Shown: one piece after another, positions 20,422-32,312 of the stretch
Layout of the letters: each line of letters begins with the position of its first letter
How positions within the stretch are numbered: position 1 is the stretch's first letter
Origin: Cryptomeria japonica
Lineage: Eukaryota; Streptophyta; Pinopsida; Cupressales; Cupressaceae
Direction of reading: 5' to 3'
DNA: 34,470 bases
Assembly (NCBI RefSeq): GCF_030272615.1
Contig: NW_026729325.1
Location: forward strand, 64,001 to 98,470
Notes under the pieces: model-generated
Databases searched by the model: none
Told to the model about the DNA's origin: nothing
What the model saw: the letters and a program-made list of their open reading frames with translations, nothing else
Made by a program: the position numbers and the translations under genes

Positions 20422-20891
20422 CATGAGAAAAGATGGGTAAGAAGATATGATAGACCATAGGCAGAACAATCGGTAGAGTCATTAGGTCTTACACCGGTAG
20501 CAGATACAACTGATAACTAAGGCACTCAGCCTTAAAGGTAGAAAAATGATTGAAGATCATGTAAATACCCCAGATTAGGTCTGTAGTGAAAGATTTCTGA
20601 TTGTGGATGGATACTCAGGAGATTTCATTGGTTTACTGGAGCCTACTTGCAGACTATGTGAACCGGTCAAGCCTAACCGACAATGAAAAATTAGGGTTAA
20701 TGAAAATAAAAAGGAAAGGTAAAGTTATTTTATTCACATAGCAATCGAGCATTCAGATGATCGAATTTCTAGAGCATTTTAGAGTTCGAAGGCGATTTGA
20801 GCGAGCACTTCCTTCAAGGCAATTTGATCTCCCGACAACTTTTCAAGGTATTTTCGTGTTGTAGAAACCCTAGTTTCCGTGTTTGGTTATA
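20422..20891 (+). other. Leader between gag and the long ORF of element A
   Basis: About 470 bp with stops in all frames. It is where a Copia pol gene would start, but no protease (DSG), integrase or reverse transcriptase motif is present. The last 200 bp reads like an untranslated leader and ends just before ATGGCTTCATCTTCATCC at 20892. Confidence 0.5.
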
Positions 20892-22495
20892 ATGGCTTCA
20901 TCTTCATCCAACATCAATACTCCTTTGGTGGTTGAGATTAAGAACCACCTTTGTCCTATTTTCAAGAAGCATCCATACAAATCTCTTTTGGATGAACCAT
21001 TGGGTGCATTTTCGAAAGTCTATCATGGAGTTCTTCATACTAAGGATATTAGGGCTTATATCCATTATGACATCAAAGAACTTGGAGGATATGAGTTGTC
21101 CTACATTTTTTACTCAACACCTAATTACTGACAACCAGCTCAAACCAAAATTTCACACCTATAGAGGAAGGGTTTTACACAGCTCATGGATTTTCTAACT
21201 TTTGATGAGGCAAAATGGGTGCGATATGTTTTGACCCACATTCATGGAGAGTTCATCTGGATGGACCGACCGTACAAGATTACGGAGGAAGTCATAAAAA
21301 ATGTTACTTGTTTGCAAAATATCAGAGGAGTTCTCGGTACAAGGTACAAGCTATCTAACACAAAGCTCAATAAACTTACTAACGCAAATTTTGATGGACA
21401 TTCTTTAAGAGTAGATAATGTCAGAGATATAGATGTGAAGTTTGCAGACATGATTATCAGATATAAGGTTTATCAGTCAAACCGACTAAATTCTGTATCC
21501 GGCAACAACATTTTGGTTGCTCACCAAATGGTTAAGGAGGATGCCCATTATGATCTATGCAGTGTAATATTGAAAGAACTCATGACTAACCTACAGAAGA
21601 TCAAGCAAGACAAGAAGAATACCTTCTGGTATGGCTCCTTCATTATTTGTTTGGTATTTTACTTTTTGGGTATTGTTCCTAGTTTTGGCAAGATTCAGTA
21701 GGCTTATGACCGCCCGGTAGCAACACAAATTGCACAATTTTTGGATAAGCAAGGGGAAAAATCAAGTAAAGCAAATTTATGGGAATTTTTCAAGACATTT
21801 GAGGAGGAAATGAAGAATAGGTCTCAGATCCCCAAATCTATAATAGAGAAGTATAAGGATACAATTTGTTTTATGGTAAATAAAGATGAATGTATGATGG
21901 AGGATGTACAACCTACAATAATTTGGATAATGCCAATGGGATATGTGGTAGATGAGGCCACACTGGATGCCTATGCACAACATCTATTGCAGGCACCGGT
22001 AGATGAGAAGGAAGAAAAGTTTGGCACTGCCCAAGAGAAAGGTTTGAAAGTTCATAAGGAACAGGTAGCTCCGGCAATTTGAAAGAAGATGACCAAGGTA
22101 GCAACAAAAATATGGATAATTGAAGATCATCATAGGGCCAAGGTTGAGAAAAAAGTCAAAATTTTGGAATAGCAGAGGAAGGAAGAAATGAAGAAGTAGA
22201 GAAAAGAGGAAAGGGAAGCCCATAAAGAAGCTTAGGCCACACCCAATGTGGTCCTAGTTACAGCAGAAATGTCCAAACAACCGGAAGAATCTTCAGCTGA
22301 GCCTGCTAGTGAGATACCGGTAGAGCCATCTAAGAAGAAGAAAAAGGCCACTCGATAGTATATGATTGTTTCTTATGAAGAAAAAAAGTCTGAAGTAGAA
22401 ATTAAGGAGGTTCCCAAAAATAAAGACATTTTTTCTAGAGTTGTGAGGGAGAAAAAAGAGGAACAAAAGAAAGAACTAGTCAAGGAGATTCCCCG
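20892..22495 (+). pseudogene. Element A long unknown ORF, 5' half
   Basis: One frame from ATG 20892 to 22495 with no frameshift but several stops (about 21129, 21168, 21702, 22080, 22170, 22197, 22233, 22356). The N-terminal region begins MASSSSNINTPLVVEI. A globular region (about 21186-21760) contains WVRYVLTHIHGEFIW, PYKITEEVIKNVTCLQ, DIDVKFADMIIRYKVYQSNR, YDLCSVILKELMTNLQKIK and FWYGSFIICLVFYFLGIVP. An acidic region and then a long Lys/Glu/Pro linker follow. The layout loosely recalls the putative plant transposon protein domain found in retrotransposon-derived plant proteins (weak inference). Element F interrupts it at 22496; the other half is 32313-34014. Its function is unknown. Confidence 0.6.
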
Positions 22496-25400
22496 TGTCA
22501 CGACCCTCTGTATCAAGTTTCGCCTACAAATTGATACACACATTACAAGTTGTAGTATTATTTTGGGATATTTTAGGTTTTCTTTGAATAATGTGGACAA
22601 TTGATTCATGGTTAAATTTTAATTATGATTTTTTGGATTGGTCTCATGTTGAGAACATTTTATGTTTGGAAAGAAAAATAAATAGAAAATACAATGTGGT
22701 TTAGTTGATATTCAGGATGAACAGGTAAAATGAACAATGTCTTGTGCAAGGGTGAAGCGTGTTTTTTTTTTTACATAAATGGGGGATGAAGCAAATGTAA
22801 TTACCTTTGCATCTTATGATGATTATAAGTCCATGATACCTCAATTACAAAGCTAATATGTTATACTAATGGTTTTGATTGAGTGTGATTTGATATTAGA
22901 TTTGAAAGAAGCAAGCGACTCAAAATTAAACTCATAACCAAGAGGTAAGTACTTCCATTACATGATATGGACATAGTTGACATTTATTTCAATCTTTCTA
23001 TTATAATTGTAGTTGCTTCTATATGTGCATCATATGGTATAAAAATTCTCTTGATGTGAGTAAAGATAAGAAATTTAGGTGAAAAATTTAAATCAAATAC
23101 TTGATGCTACTTCCAAGGTTCAAATGGATTCTATGAATGAGGATGTATAATTTTAAAAGTTTTTTTTTTTGTCTTCCTTTTTATCCTTATTTTGATTACA
23201 TTACATAAAAGATTATTTAATTATTCTTCTAAAGTCTAATATAACCTAAGGTGGAAGTGAAAAATGCAACATGGGCTAATTTCTATACAATATTAATATG
23301 GAATGAACAAATATTTTTTTGAGTGGATAGAGTATAGTGATTTATCTATGATAAACGAAGTAGATGGAATATTATTTTCTTTACATGATGATTATAAGTC
23401 TATCTTGATTTGCTATGGTATGATCTTAGACCCGGAAGAGTCAAGTGGTAGGAAAATACACTTTATGAAAATGAGGTAATACGATATGCACACTTTAACA
23501 TTGATGAAATCTCCCATGTATGGTTCAATGCAATTCTTTACAAGCTTTGAAAAGTGACTAAGATCAATTCACTAGAATATAATTCTAGGAACCGATTTGT
23601 ATGTACATCTTAAAAATATAGATATTTCAAGCATTATTGTGTTGTATCGTAATTTAGGAATTCATGAACCCAACTACAAAGTTATTCACCTTTTGTTGAA
23701 TGCCAAGGTTGTAGTAAGTAAATTTTCAAAATGTTTACTTGTGTGTGTGTGTGTTGGGTAGAGTTGTGGATAATAATAGCATTTTAGAGATGTTCGAATA
23801 TTTTTTTTTGAAAAAAATTCCACACTAATGCTATTCGGCAGTTACAATACTTAACGATGGAAGTAATAGAAAAGATGGAGGGCATGCAAATGGGAGAGGA
23901 CCCTATGAAAGAAGACGTAGGAGGTGAATGTTGCTGGTATGAAATGGGAAGGGGTTTTGGGGAATTTCAAAAAGTATTGGGAAATTTGTTTTTGGAATTC
24001 TTTTGGTAGCTTGAAAATTTGTTATCTGGATCAAAGTTTGGGGATAAGAAATTTTTTTTCTTGCTGAGGCTTCGTGGAGAATTTCGAGGGGAAAAGTCTA
24101 CAACGTCTGGAAATCTCCCTCAGCCATTGGATTCTAGGTTGAGATTCTATTATTCTTGACTAGTTTCTTGTATACCTGTTAATGTTTCAGTAGATTCTAT
24201 TTTCATTACTTCTATCAAGATTGGTATTTAGATTTCGTTGCTACGCCATGGCTACATTTTGCAAATTCTTAGTCCCGTTTTGCTTATTTCCTTTTGGGAT
24301 CTTTTGTGATCTATCTTCTAGTTTCTTTTTACTCTCTGAGTGTTGCTCTGCACATGTTACCTTTTAAATCTAAATCCCTCTAACAGCATAGATTTATTCA
24401 TTATTTTATTATCACGGTTATCTTCATCCTGAAGAATTTTGTTTTGCTTTTGCCCGATAACTTGGATTGATAAGCATTCTTTCCTCATAAAATTTCTCAA
24501 ATTGGCAAGCTTTCCCTATCATCAATATACATTTATATATTTATTCCTCCTATACGATCAACATCGGTTTGCCCTCATCACTATTCGATTAATAACAATC
24601 AATAGATTTGCTTGTTACCGATCCCTTATTAGAAGTCGTGGCTATGTTATTTACCCTGTTTCCTATCTGGCCATTTTGCATGTCGTCCCTTGCTAACCAA
24701 TTTTTATAGATAATCGACAGTCATGTTGAAGATGTACCTTCAGTCAGAATCTTAGGTTCCAATTCTACACATCAAATGTGTAAGTGGCCTATCGGCCTTA
24801 CACATTTGATCAATAAATCAATAATATTTAAACCTATTAATCATATAGTATTTCCTATAATATTTATGCTCTATTATATTCCACCTATATCGATTATTGG
24901 CTGATTATGATTGTATTCGTTCAAAACATAATTCTCTATGATTGATTAATATCGGTTATGCTATTAATTATGTTGATTATTAATCATAACCAATTCCGTC
25001 CTTGTCATCGGGTTTCTTGGATGGTTTATAATCATCGGTTGTTTACAACCGATTGTCTAATATGATTTCAATTTAACCTATCACCGATTATAATAATCGG
25101 TCTATAACAAACCATCATAGTATATGAGGCTTGGTATCTCTTAGGATAATCATGACTTCTATAAAACCCGTTGAGCTTCATATATATTGTGTGTTTCATT
25201 TTTGAAGAACTAGGAATGGAATAGGACAGGGAAGTGATACAATATACTACATTCTATATAATCTTTTGCAGTCAGTGAAGATAATATAACAGAACGATAA
25301 AGGTAAGAGGTGAATATATATACAGAAGTCAATACCCTTAAATACATAATACACAGTAGATCAGAGGTGCGAATAACATACAAGCATCCATAAATATATA

Positions 25401-27474
25401 GATCGTGGATATTAGACTCATGTTGGATATATGAATGGTGGCAGACCAAAAGGAAAATCAATATCATACTCAGTGAACGAATATCGATCCATAAAGATTA
25501 AAGGACTACATACACTGATAGAATACAATAAGTAAGAAATAGATCAATGTTTGATAGACAACATACCACATCAGACTAAAACGACTTGCAGACAGAGACA
25601 AACCAAACACAGTGAACAAGATCAATTTGGATTTTGACTATAGCTAATCATATGATTGAAGATCGAACAGTCATCAGGCTGATATTATATCAGAGAATGT
25701 TATGGATTCCATTGAGTAACAATTAGGATATTGTGGTCGGGTGGTTAAGCAAAAGTAGGGATTTTTAATTGGAACTACAATTCTTTCAAAATAACCGTAA
25801 GGGATAGTAGAGATTTACTTATAATGTAATAGGGATGCTTGTATCTTGGTTATAAGAAGTTGTTATGTCATAGATGTTTTGATGGTTTACTAACCAATTT
25901 AAAATATACATTGGCAAATAATTTCTTTGTAGTCTTAAACAATTAATTGGTGGTTTATTTGTAGCATATCGATTGATATTATATTAATGCATAGTCCTTG
26001 GATTATTTAACTTTGGTCATCGATTAGAAGTGCACTAGACTATAGGAAATCATGAACTCTATGATAGGGCCTCAGTATGGTCAGCAACTTGATGTTTAAT
26101 AGTATTGCATGCTCGACATGTACGTATTCTCAGTTGTTTTGTTGATCACTACATCCTATTGAACTTGTGGAGAACCCACACCAAATAGTCTCTTGTAAAG
26201 AATGATTATTGATGAGCTTAAAATATGCTCATAATTTGGATGTTACGATAAACTTTTAAATGCCTTTACTTTTGTTATTTCATGGATGTTCAGACTTTGT
26301 TGAAACCTTTTTGGGATATCTTGTAGCAAGATACTTTTATATTCTTGCAGCTCATTGTGTTGACTTGATTGCATTTATTGCCCCGTTGACTCCCTAAAAT
26401 GACTGATATATCGTATACAGTTTTTGAGTGATGAAGTAAATTTAAATGTGTGATTAATGAATAGATATCATGTATATGCCATACGCCTTTTCTGTTGCCT
26501 GTTACCTTTTGTTGCGGGTTGTTGAAGAATGAGCGAGTCAAGCACAGCCGATCTCGGCCTTGCAGTAAAGTCCATTTCCTACACGACTTCGAGGGAGCTC
26601 CGGTGAAGACTCTGTGACCGAAACCATGGGAAAGAATTTTAATGGCAGTTAATCTGGAAAGAGTGGAGCGCTAGATTCTCTCTAGATCGGGTTGAACGCA
26701 TAAATTCATTTATGAAGTTTGTTCCTTGATTTGGGGATATATTTTACTCCCACGTCTTTCTTTGATGGAGTTAGTTAGTTAGTTGCTCTCCTGTTTTAAA
26801 TAAAGCTCTCCTCCTGCGTGAGAAAAGAGAGAAGATAGATAGAGTAAGATAGAATCAAAGTAGTAGATATCATGTAAGAATCAATATGATAATGAGAGAC
26901 AGAATCTGTTTAACCAGAGACAGAGTTTGTTGTTAGTTTCCACATCAACAAAACAATGTATACCATTCTATTTTTATGAATAAAGTTCAATGAGGTTCTG
27001 AGTTTAGCATCTGCGTAATCAGGAGATGCTTGCTAAGGGGGCCCACTTAGTAGGTATTTGTAGGTAGTTAGTTAATTGTTCTTTCTTGATTAGCTTCAGT
27101 TCTGTAAAGGTTTTATACAAATTCAGCTTTACATTGCTCCTGCAGCACAAGGAATCCATCACTGTGCCTGTTCCTGCAACATAAGGCCAGTTCATAGTTT
27201 GTGTTTCAGTTGGAGTTATCATGATTTCTATTTTAATCAAATCATAGTTGAGTTAAAGAGCTTTGCATTACCTTCCTGTAACGTAGGTAGAATTTTTTTC
27301 CAGTATGTATTTCTGCTAAGATTTGACCAAAATGAGTTCCTAGTGCATATATTTTGCTGCGCCATTTAAAGTATACGTCCCCTGGTTTGACAAGTAAATG
27401 AACATCTACAGAGAGAGATATTGGTCACCTGTTGGAATGTCCAATTCCCAAGAAAGGTTTTACTGTGATTTTCA
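22496..27474 (+). mobile_element. 5' LTR region of element F, unusually long
   Basis: The sequence between the TGTCACGACC start and the primer site is about 5 kb and has no coding. An LTR-like promoter/R-U5 zone lies near its end: a CT/GA-rich stretch at 26800-26880 and a polyadenylation signal AATAAA at 26979-26984. The 3' limit is tentative (CA near 27473). It contains ATCGGTT/AACCGAT-type inverted repeats at 24771-24810, 25034-25053 and 25083-25101, and (GT)n near 23741. I found no second insertion inside it, but could not exclude one. Confidence 0.5.
25034..25101. repeat. Pair of short perfect hairpins in LTR F
   Basis: 25034-25053 is ATCGGTTGT, two bases, then ACAACCGAT. 25083-25101 is ACCGATTAT, one base, then ATAATCGGT. 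Both use the same ACCGAT core on alternating strands, and the motif is scattered through 24560-25100. A third inverted repeat with 14-bp arms (ATCAAATGTGTAAG) lies at 24771-24810. Confidence 0.8.
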
Positions 27475-27500
27475 TATCCTTTTGTGGGCGCGACTATTTT

Positions 27501-27520
27501 TGGCACCGTTGCCGGGGATG
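27501..27520 (+). other. Primer binding site of element F (tRNA-Asp)
   Basis: TGGCACCGTTGCCGGGGATG matches the complement of the 3' end of plant tRNA-Asp (TGGCGCCGTTGCCGGGGATC) with one internal G-to-A change and a last-base difference. This primer is characteristic of Athila-type gypsy elements. Confidence 0.85.
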
Positions 27521-27617
27521 GCGTCTAGCTAGGAGTTTATCAGAAGTCATTTTTAGCATTAGTTTAGCTTGTTAGTAAAATTTTCTAGATCCTTCAAGCC
27601 ACTATTGATCATATTGC

Positions 27618-29384
27618 ATGCATAGAAGAAGAAGAGACGCCCTGGGAAGGTTCCTCTCTGAAAATCTATTTATTGAACTACCATTTGACCCAGCTGACAA
27701 TGAACCTGAGGAAAATCCATTCGCTCTATTATTCCAGCAACCAAACATGGCAAATAATCCACCTCCTGCATTTGAGTTTCCCATTGTTCCTCAAGGAGAC
27801 ATTGGCAATCTTAAAAATATTCCCTCTTCTTTGCTTCCAAAGTTTTATGGCCTGGTCACAGAGGACCCAGAAACCTTTCTGTTTGAATTTGATGTCCTCT
27901 GTTGCAGTTATGACTACAACATAGACACTCATAAACTAAAGTTATTTCCTTCCACCTTGAAGGAAGGAGCTCTCAGATGGTTCATGAGTCTAGGAAGTGG
28001 TGTCGTCGATAGTTGGGAGGTCATGCAGATGAAATTCCTTGAAAAGTATAAGGAATATTGTAAGAGCACCAGCAAAAGTGATGACATATTCCAAATTCAG
28101 CAGAAGGACGATGGAAGTCTGAAAGATTATATTTCCAGATTCTTGTTTTCACTAAAGAGGAACTCAAACCATACTCTCAATGATGACTCTCAGAAACTAC
28201 TGTTTCTAAGGGGTATTAGTGATGCCTGTATAGATGCCCTAGACCTGATAGGAGGAGGTAATATAACCCAGCTACCTTGGGATGATATAAAGAAAATATG
28301 TCTTAACTACTCTCGAGCAATAGTTAAGAAAGGTCGAGGTCATTAGGCTACAATAGGGAAGTCTTCTACTGGTGGAGTTTCCCAAATGGAGATAACAAAT
28401 TTGCTATCTGACTTCAAGTAGGACATCATTAATAATATGGCTACACAACTGGATACTATGCAAGCTCGGAAGAAACATGAGGAGGCTGAAGCAGTTTTGT
28501 CCGAGTTCTGTCCACACTGCAGACAAAAGAAGCATGACTGCAGATGCAAGATGGTAGCTAATTTGGAAGCCAAACAACTACTTACTGACTTCAAGCCAGT
28601 AGAAGGAGATGATGATCAAGTGTTCTTTGTTGCACAAAGGAGACCATGGGCCCAAAGACAAGGTATGCCTCAAGACCCTTTAACTTTTGGTAATTCTTAT
28701 TCTGGCTATAATAACCAATGGCAACATGCATATGGACCACCACCACCCTGGAATCCACCTCAACCAAATTGGCCTAATTATCAGAACTAGCAATGGCAAT
28801 CCCCTCAAGGAGGATGGCAGCAGCCACAAGGGCAATGGACCCCACCTTCAGGAAATTGGCAGCAAAATCCTCAATGGTGAGGCCCTCAGTAATGGCAAAA
28901 CTAGTCCTCTAGATTCCTGCAGCTTCCACAGCCACAACCATAGGCCCTTATGCCGCCTCCTGCAGTAACTGCCACAAATTTTGGACCTCCAAAACAAACG
29001 CCTATGCCTGCCCAGCCGTTGCCCAATCCCAATAATAAGCAACAGCAGCAGCCTGCGTATCTTGTTGAAGCCAACCAATATCAAGCCTATGCTTTAAATG
29101 CTAATGACATCCATTTGAGGTCTAGAACTACTTTACCTACTCCAAAACTACCTCTGATTACTGAAATACCAGATTCTCCCCATGAAGAATCTACTATACA
29201 TGTTGTTCCCACTGAGCACATGCCCATAACTGATACAGTTCCTAAAGAGCCTGTTCTGCAAAATCAAGACAAACCACCTTTTCCTCAAAGGTTGCAAAGT
29301 ACTGCATATAAACCCATGGAAGAACACACTTTTGATATTCTGGATCAACTCAAGAATGTACAGATTCAAATTCCTTTATTTTAG
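27618..29384 (+). pseudogene. Element F gag region, degraded
   Basis: Capsid/nucleocapsid precursor. It opens with ATG 27618 (MHRRRRDALGRFLSENLF) and includes a retrotransposon gag core (about 27790-28330) with LPKFYGLVTEDPETFLFEFD, LKLFPSTLKEGALRWFMSL, WEVMQMKFLEKY and LKDYISRFLFSLKRN. A cysteine/histidine cluster CPHCRQKKHDCRC lies at about 28509-28547 in place of a canonical knuckle. A Trp/Gln/Pro-rich segment (28720-29060) follows. All of it is in one frame with the pol part; stops at 28344, 28419, 28788, 28878, 28890, 28902, 28941 and 29382 are all single-codon changes. The Gln/Trp-rich part has lost the most codons, consistent with CAG and TGG being easy substitution targets. Confidence 0.75.
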
Positions 29385-32312
29385 GCTATTAAAGATATTC
29401 CTATTTTTGGAAAAGCTATTAAAGAAGCCTGTTTGAAGAAGCCTGGACGTAAGAAAAAGGATCCTCAAACAATTCATGTACTAGGAAAATTGGCTGATAT
29501 AATGTTGGGAAATGTAGTTATTCCAAAGTATATTGACCCTAGAAGTCCTGTAGTGCAGATAAATGTAAATGGCCAAGTTGTAAAAAATGTTTTGATTGAT
29601 TTAGGTGCTGCCATTAATGTCATGACAAAGCATACTATGGACTCCCTGAACATTTTAAACATTAGGTCTACACCCACAGTTCTGCAGCTTGCAGACAGCT
29701 CCATAGTTAAACCTGATGGCATAGTAGAAGATGTAATTGTCATTCTTGAAACTTGGGAGTATCCTGCTGATTTCACAATATTATCGGTTAAGACAACTTT
29801 AGGAGGATATCCAGTTATTCTTGGTAGACCATGGTTAGCAATTGCTGATGCTTTTATAGGATGCCATTTTGGAGATATGACCATTTCTGATGGACAATCC
29901 ACAAAGAAATTGGCTTTGTATCCGCCTGCTAGACCTCAGCCAGATTTGTCCCAACCTGTTTGGCTAGATGTGGGGGAGGAAATTGAAAAAACCAATTCTT
30001 TGGCTCAATTAATGATGATTCAAAATGACCCATTCTCACAACTTCAGAGTGAAGATGCTTTGCTGTTTCAAATTTTACAGTATAACTCTGATATAGGTAG
30101 TTCATCTGATCCAAATGGTACTCATTTACAATGTTTCCTACAGCAACCAGATTCTGAAAGTTCACTACCTAAACTTTCAGCGATTTTTCATAATTTGCTT
30201 CCACAGGAGGTACAAACATTATCTGTAGACTCTATGAGTAATCTCACGGAGCAGATAGAATTGTCTCAAGGTCATTGTTTGAATATCAATAACAAGCTGT
30301 CACAGTCCCAACAGGCTGACCTATTAAAAATGCTACAAGAACAGCATAAAGCTTTTGCATGGGAATATGGGGACATGCAAGGAATAGATCCTCGAGTTTG
30401 TACTCATAGGATATATATCAAAGAAGATTGTTCACCAATTAGACAACCTCAAAGAAGAGTAAATCCAACACTTAGAGAGATAGTTAAGGGTGAGCTTCAA
30501 AAATTGCTTGATGCTGGTTTTATTTATCCAATCTCTGACAGTCAATGGGTTTCTCCATTAGTCATTGTCCCCAAGAAAGGTGGAAAATGGAGAGTATGTG
30601 TAGATTATAGAGAATTGAACAGTGTCACTAAAAAAGATCACTTTCCACTACCTTTTGTAGATCAAGTACTAGATTCATTGTCTAGCAAAAGATATTTTTC
30701 CTTTTTGGATGGTTACAGTGGGTACAATCAGATAAAAATTGGCCCTGAAGATCAAGATAAGACCACTTTTACCTGTCCATGGGGAACATTTGCTTATTCG
30801 GTCTTGCCTTTTGGCCTATGCAATGCGCCAACAACATTTTAGAGAGCAGTAATTAGTATCTTTGCTGATATATCTCATGAATGTATGGAGATTTACATGG
30901 ATGATTTCAATGCCTATGGAGTCACATTTGAAGAAGCACTGGTAAATTTAGAAAAAGTATTGAAAAGATGTAGGGAGAAAAATTTGTCTCTAAACAGTGA
31001 GAAGTGTTTTCTAATGATGGAAGAAGGTATTGTTCTAGGTCATCATGTTTCAAAGAATGAAATTCAGGTCGACCCTGCTAAAATTGAAGTAATTCAAAAT
31101 TTACAAACTCCTGCAAAACAAAAAGATGTCAGAAGTTTTCTTGGTCATGTAGGGTATTATAGAAGGTTTATAAAAGACTTTAGTAAAATTGCCAGTCCAC
31201 TTTATGCTTTGTTAACAAAGGATTCCCAATTTGAGTGGACAGAGGCCTGTGAAAAATCCTTCCTACAACTAAAGGACTTGCTTACTAAAGCCCCTATTCT
31301 TCAAGGTCCAAAATAGAATTTGCCTTTTCACATACATGCTGATGCTTCTGACTTTGGCATAGGAGCAGTTCTGAATCAAAAAAAAAATTAAGTTGAACAT
31401 GCTATTTACTTTATCAGCAAGAACCTTCAAGGCCCTGAGCTCAACTATACTGTCACAGAAAAAGAGTTGCTTGTAGTAGTGTATGCTTTGAATAAATTTA
31501 GGCATTATGTCACAGGTTATTAGATATTTGTCCATACTGACCATGCAACAATTAAGTATCTGATGAACAAACCTGCCATCTCTGGTAGGTTGGCACGTTG
31601 GCTCCTATTGTTGCAAGAATTTGACATTTCCATAATTGACAAACCAGGGAGAGCTAATGTTGTAGCTAACTTTTTATCAAGACTTCAATCAGCTGCACCT
31701 GTTGAACATGAGATCATTGATGATAGCTTCCCAGATGAACACTTGTTTTCCACCGCTGCACATATACCCTGGTATGCAGACATTGCCAATTATTTAGCAG
31801 CAAACAGAATACCAGACCCCTTTTCTCCAAAAGAAAAGAGATTGTTAATAGAGAAAAGTTTTAACTTTTCCTGGATTGCAAATATTTTGTTCTACACTGG
31901 ACCTGATCAAGTAATGCGAAGATGTGTAAGAGAAGACGAAACTTATAACATATTGCATGCTTGCTATGATGAACCATGTGGAGGACATTTTGCAGCAAAA
32001 AGAATATCAATGAAAGTTCTTACAACAGGGTATTACTGGCCAACATTACATAAGGATGATGTGGCCTATACAAGAAAATGTGACAGATGCCAGCGCATGG
32101 GATGACCAACTAAGTCCGATGAAATGCCACTACATCCGCAGATAATAGTCACCCCTTTTGATAAATCGGGGATGGATTTTGTAGGGCCAATTGATCCACC
32201 ATCAAATGGAAAGTCATACATTCTAGTTTGCACGGACTATGTAACAAAATGGGTCGAGGTAGCAGCTATGACTCATGCCCGAGATAACAAAGTTGCTGAG
32301 TTTCTGTATGAA
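29385..32312 (+). pseudogene. Element F pol: protease, RT, RNase H, truncated integrase
   Basis: One frame, continuous with gag. Aspartic protease: VLIDLGAAINVM at 29589-29624, where the catalytic D-S-G is now D-L-G (TTA for TCA). Reverse transcriptase (about 30480-31000): WVSPLVIVPKKGGKWRVCVDY, FLDGYSGYNQIKI, LPFGLCNAPTTF and an intact YMDD at 30894-30905; the conserved Gln after TTF is a TAG stop at 30840. RNase H: HIHADASDFGIGAVL, TEKELLVVVYAL, TDHATIKY and NVVANFLSRL, with the usual final Asp replaced by Asn. Integrase: HHCC zinc finger ending CDRCQRMG at about 32097, then the core start GMDFVGPIDPP with its first catalytic Asp; the rest is lost at 32312. Stops at 30840, 31314, 31389, 31521 and 32103 make it non-functional. 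Confidence 0.9.

Larger units (their letters stand above)
22496..32312 (+). mobile_element. Element F: Athila-like Ty3/gypsy, 3'-truncated
   Basis: It starts TGTCACGACC at 22496, directly after CCCCG (22491-22495), the expected target duplication. It has a very long LTR region, a tRNA-Asp primer site at 27501 and single-frame gag-protease-RT-RNase H-integrase. It stops inside the integrase core near 32312. The integrase C terminus, 3' polypurine tract, 3' LTR and second duplication are missing. The tRNA-Asp primer and the RT signature FLDGYSGYNQI point to the Athila/Tat branch of gypsy elements. It is inserted in the long ORF of element A in the same orientation. Confidence 0.8.

Noticed and set aside
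28848-29084. Leu/Arg-rich minus-strand frame
   Set aside because: Antisense shadow of the Gln/Pro/Trp-rich gag segment of element F.
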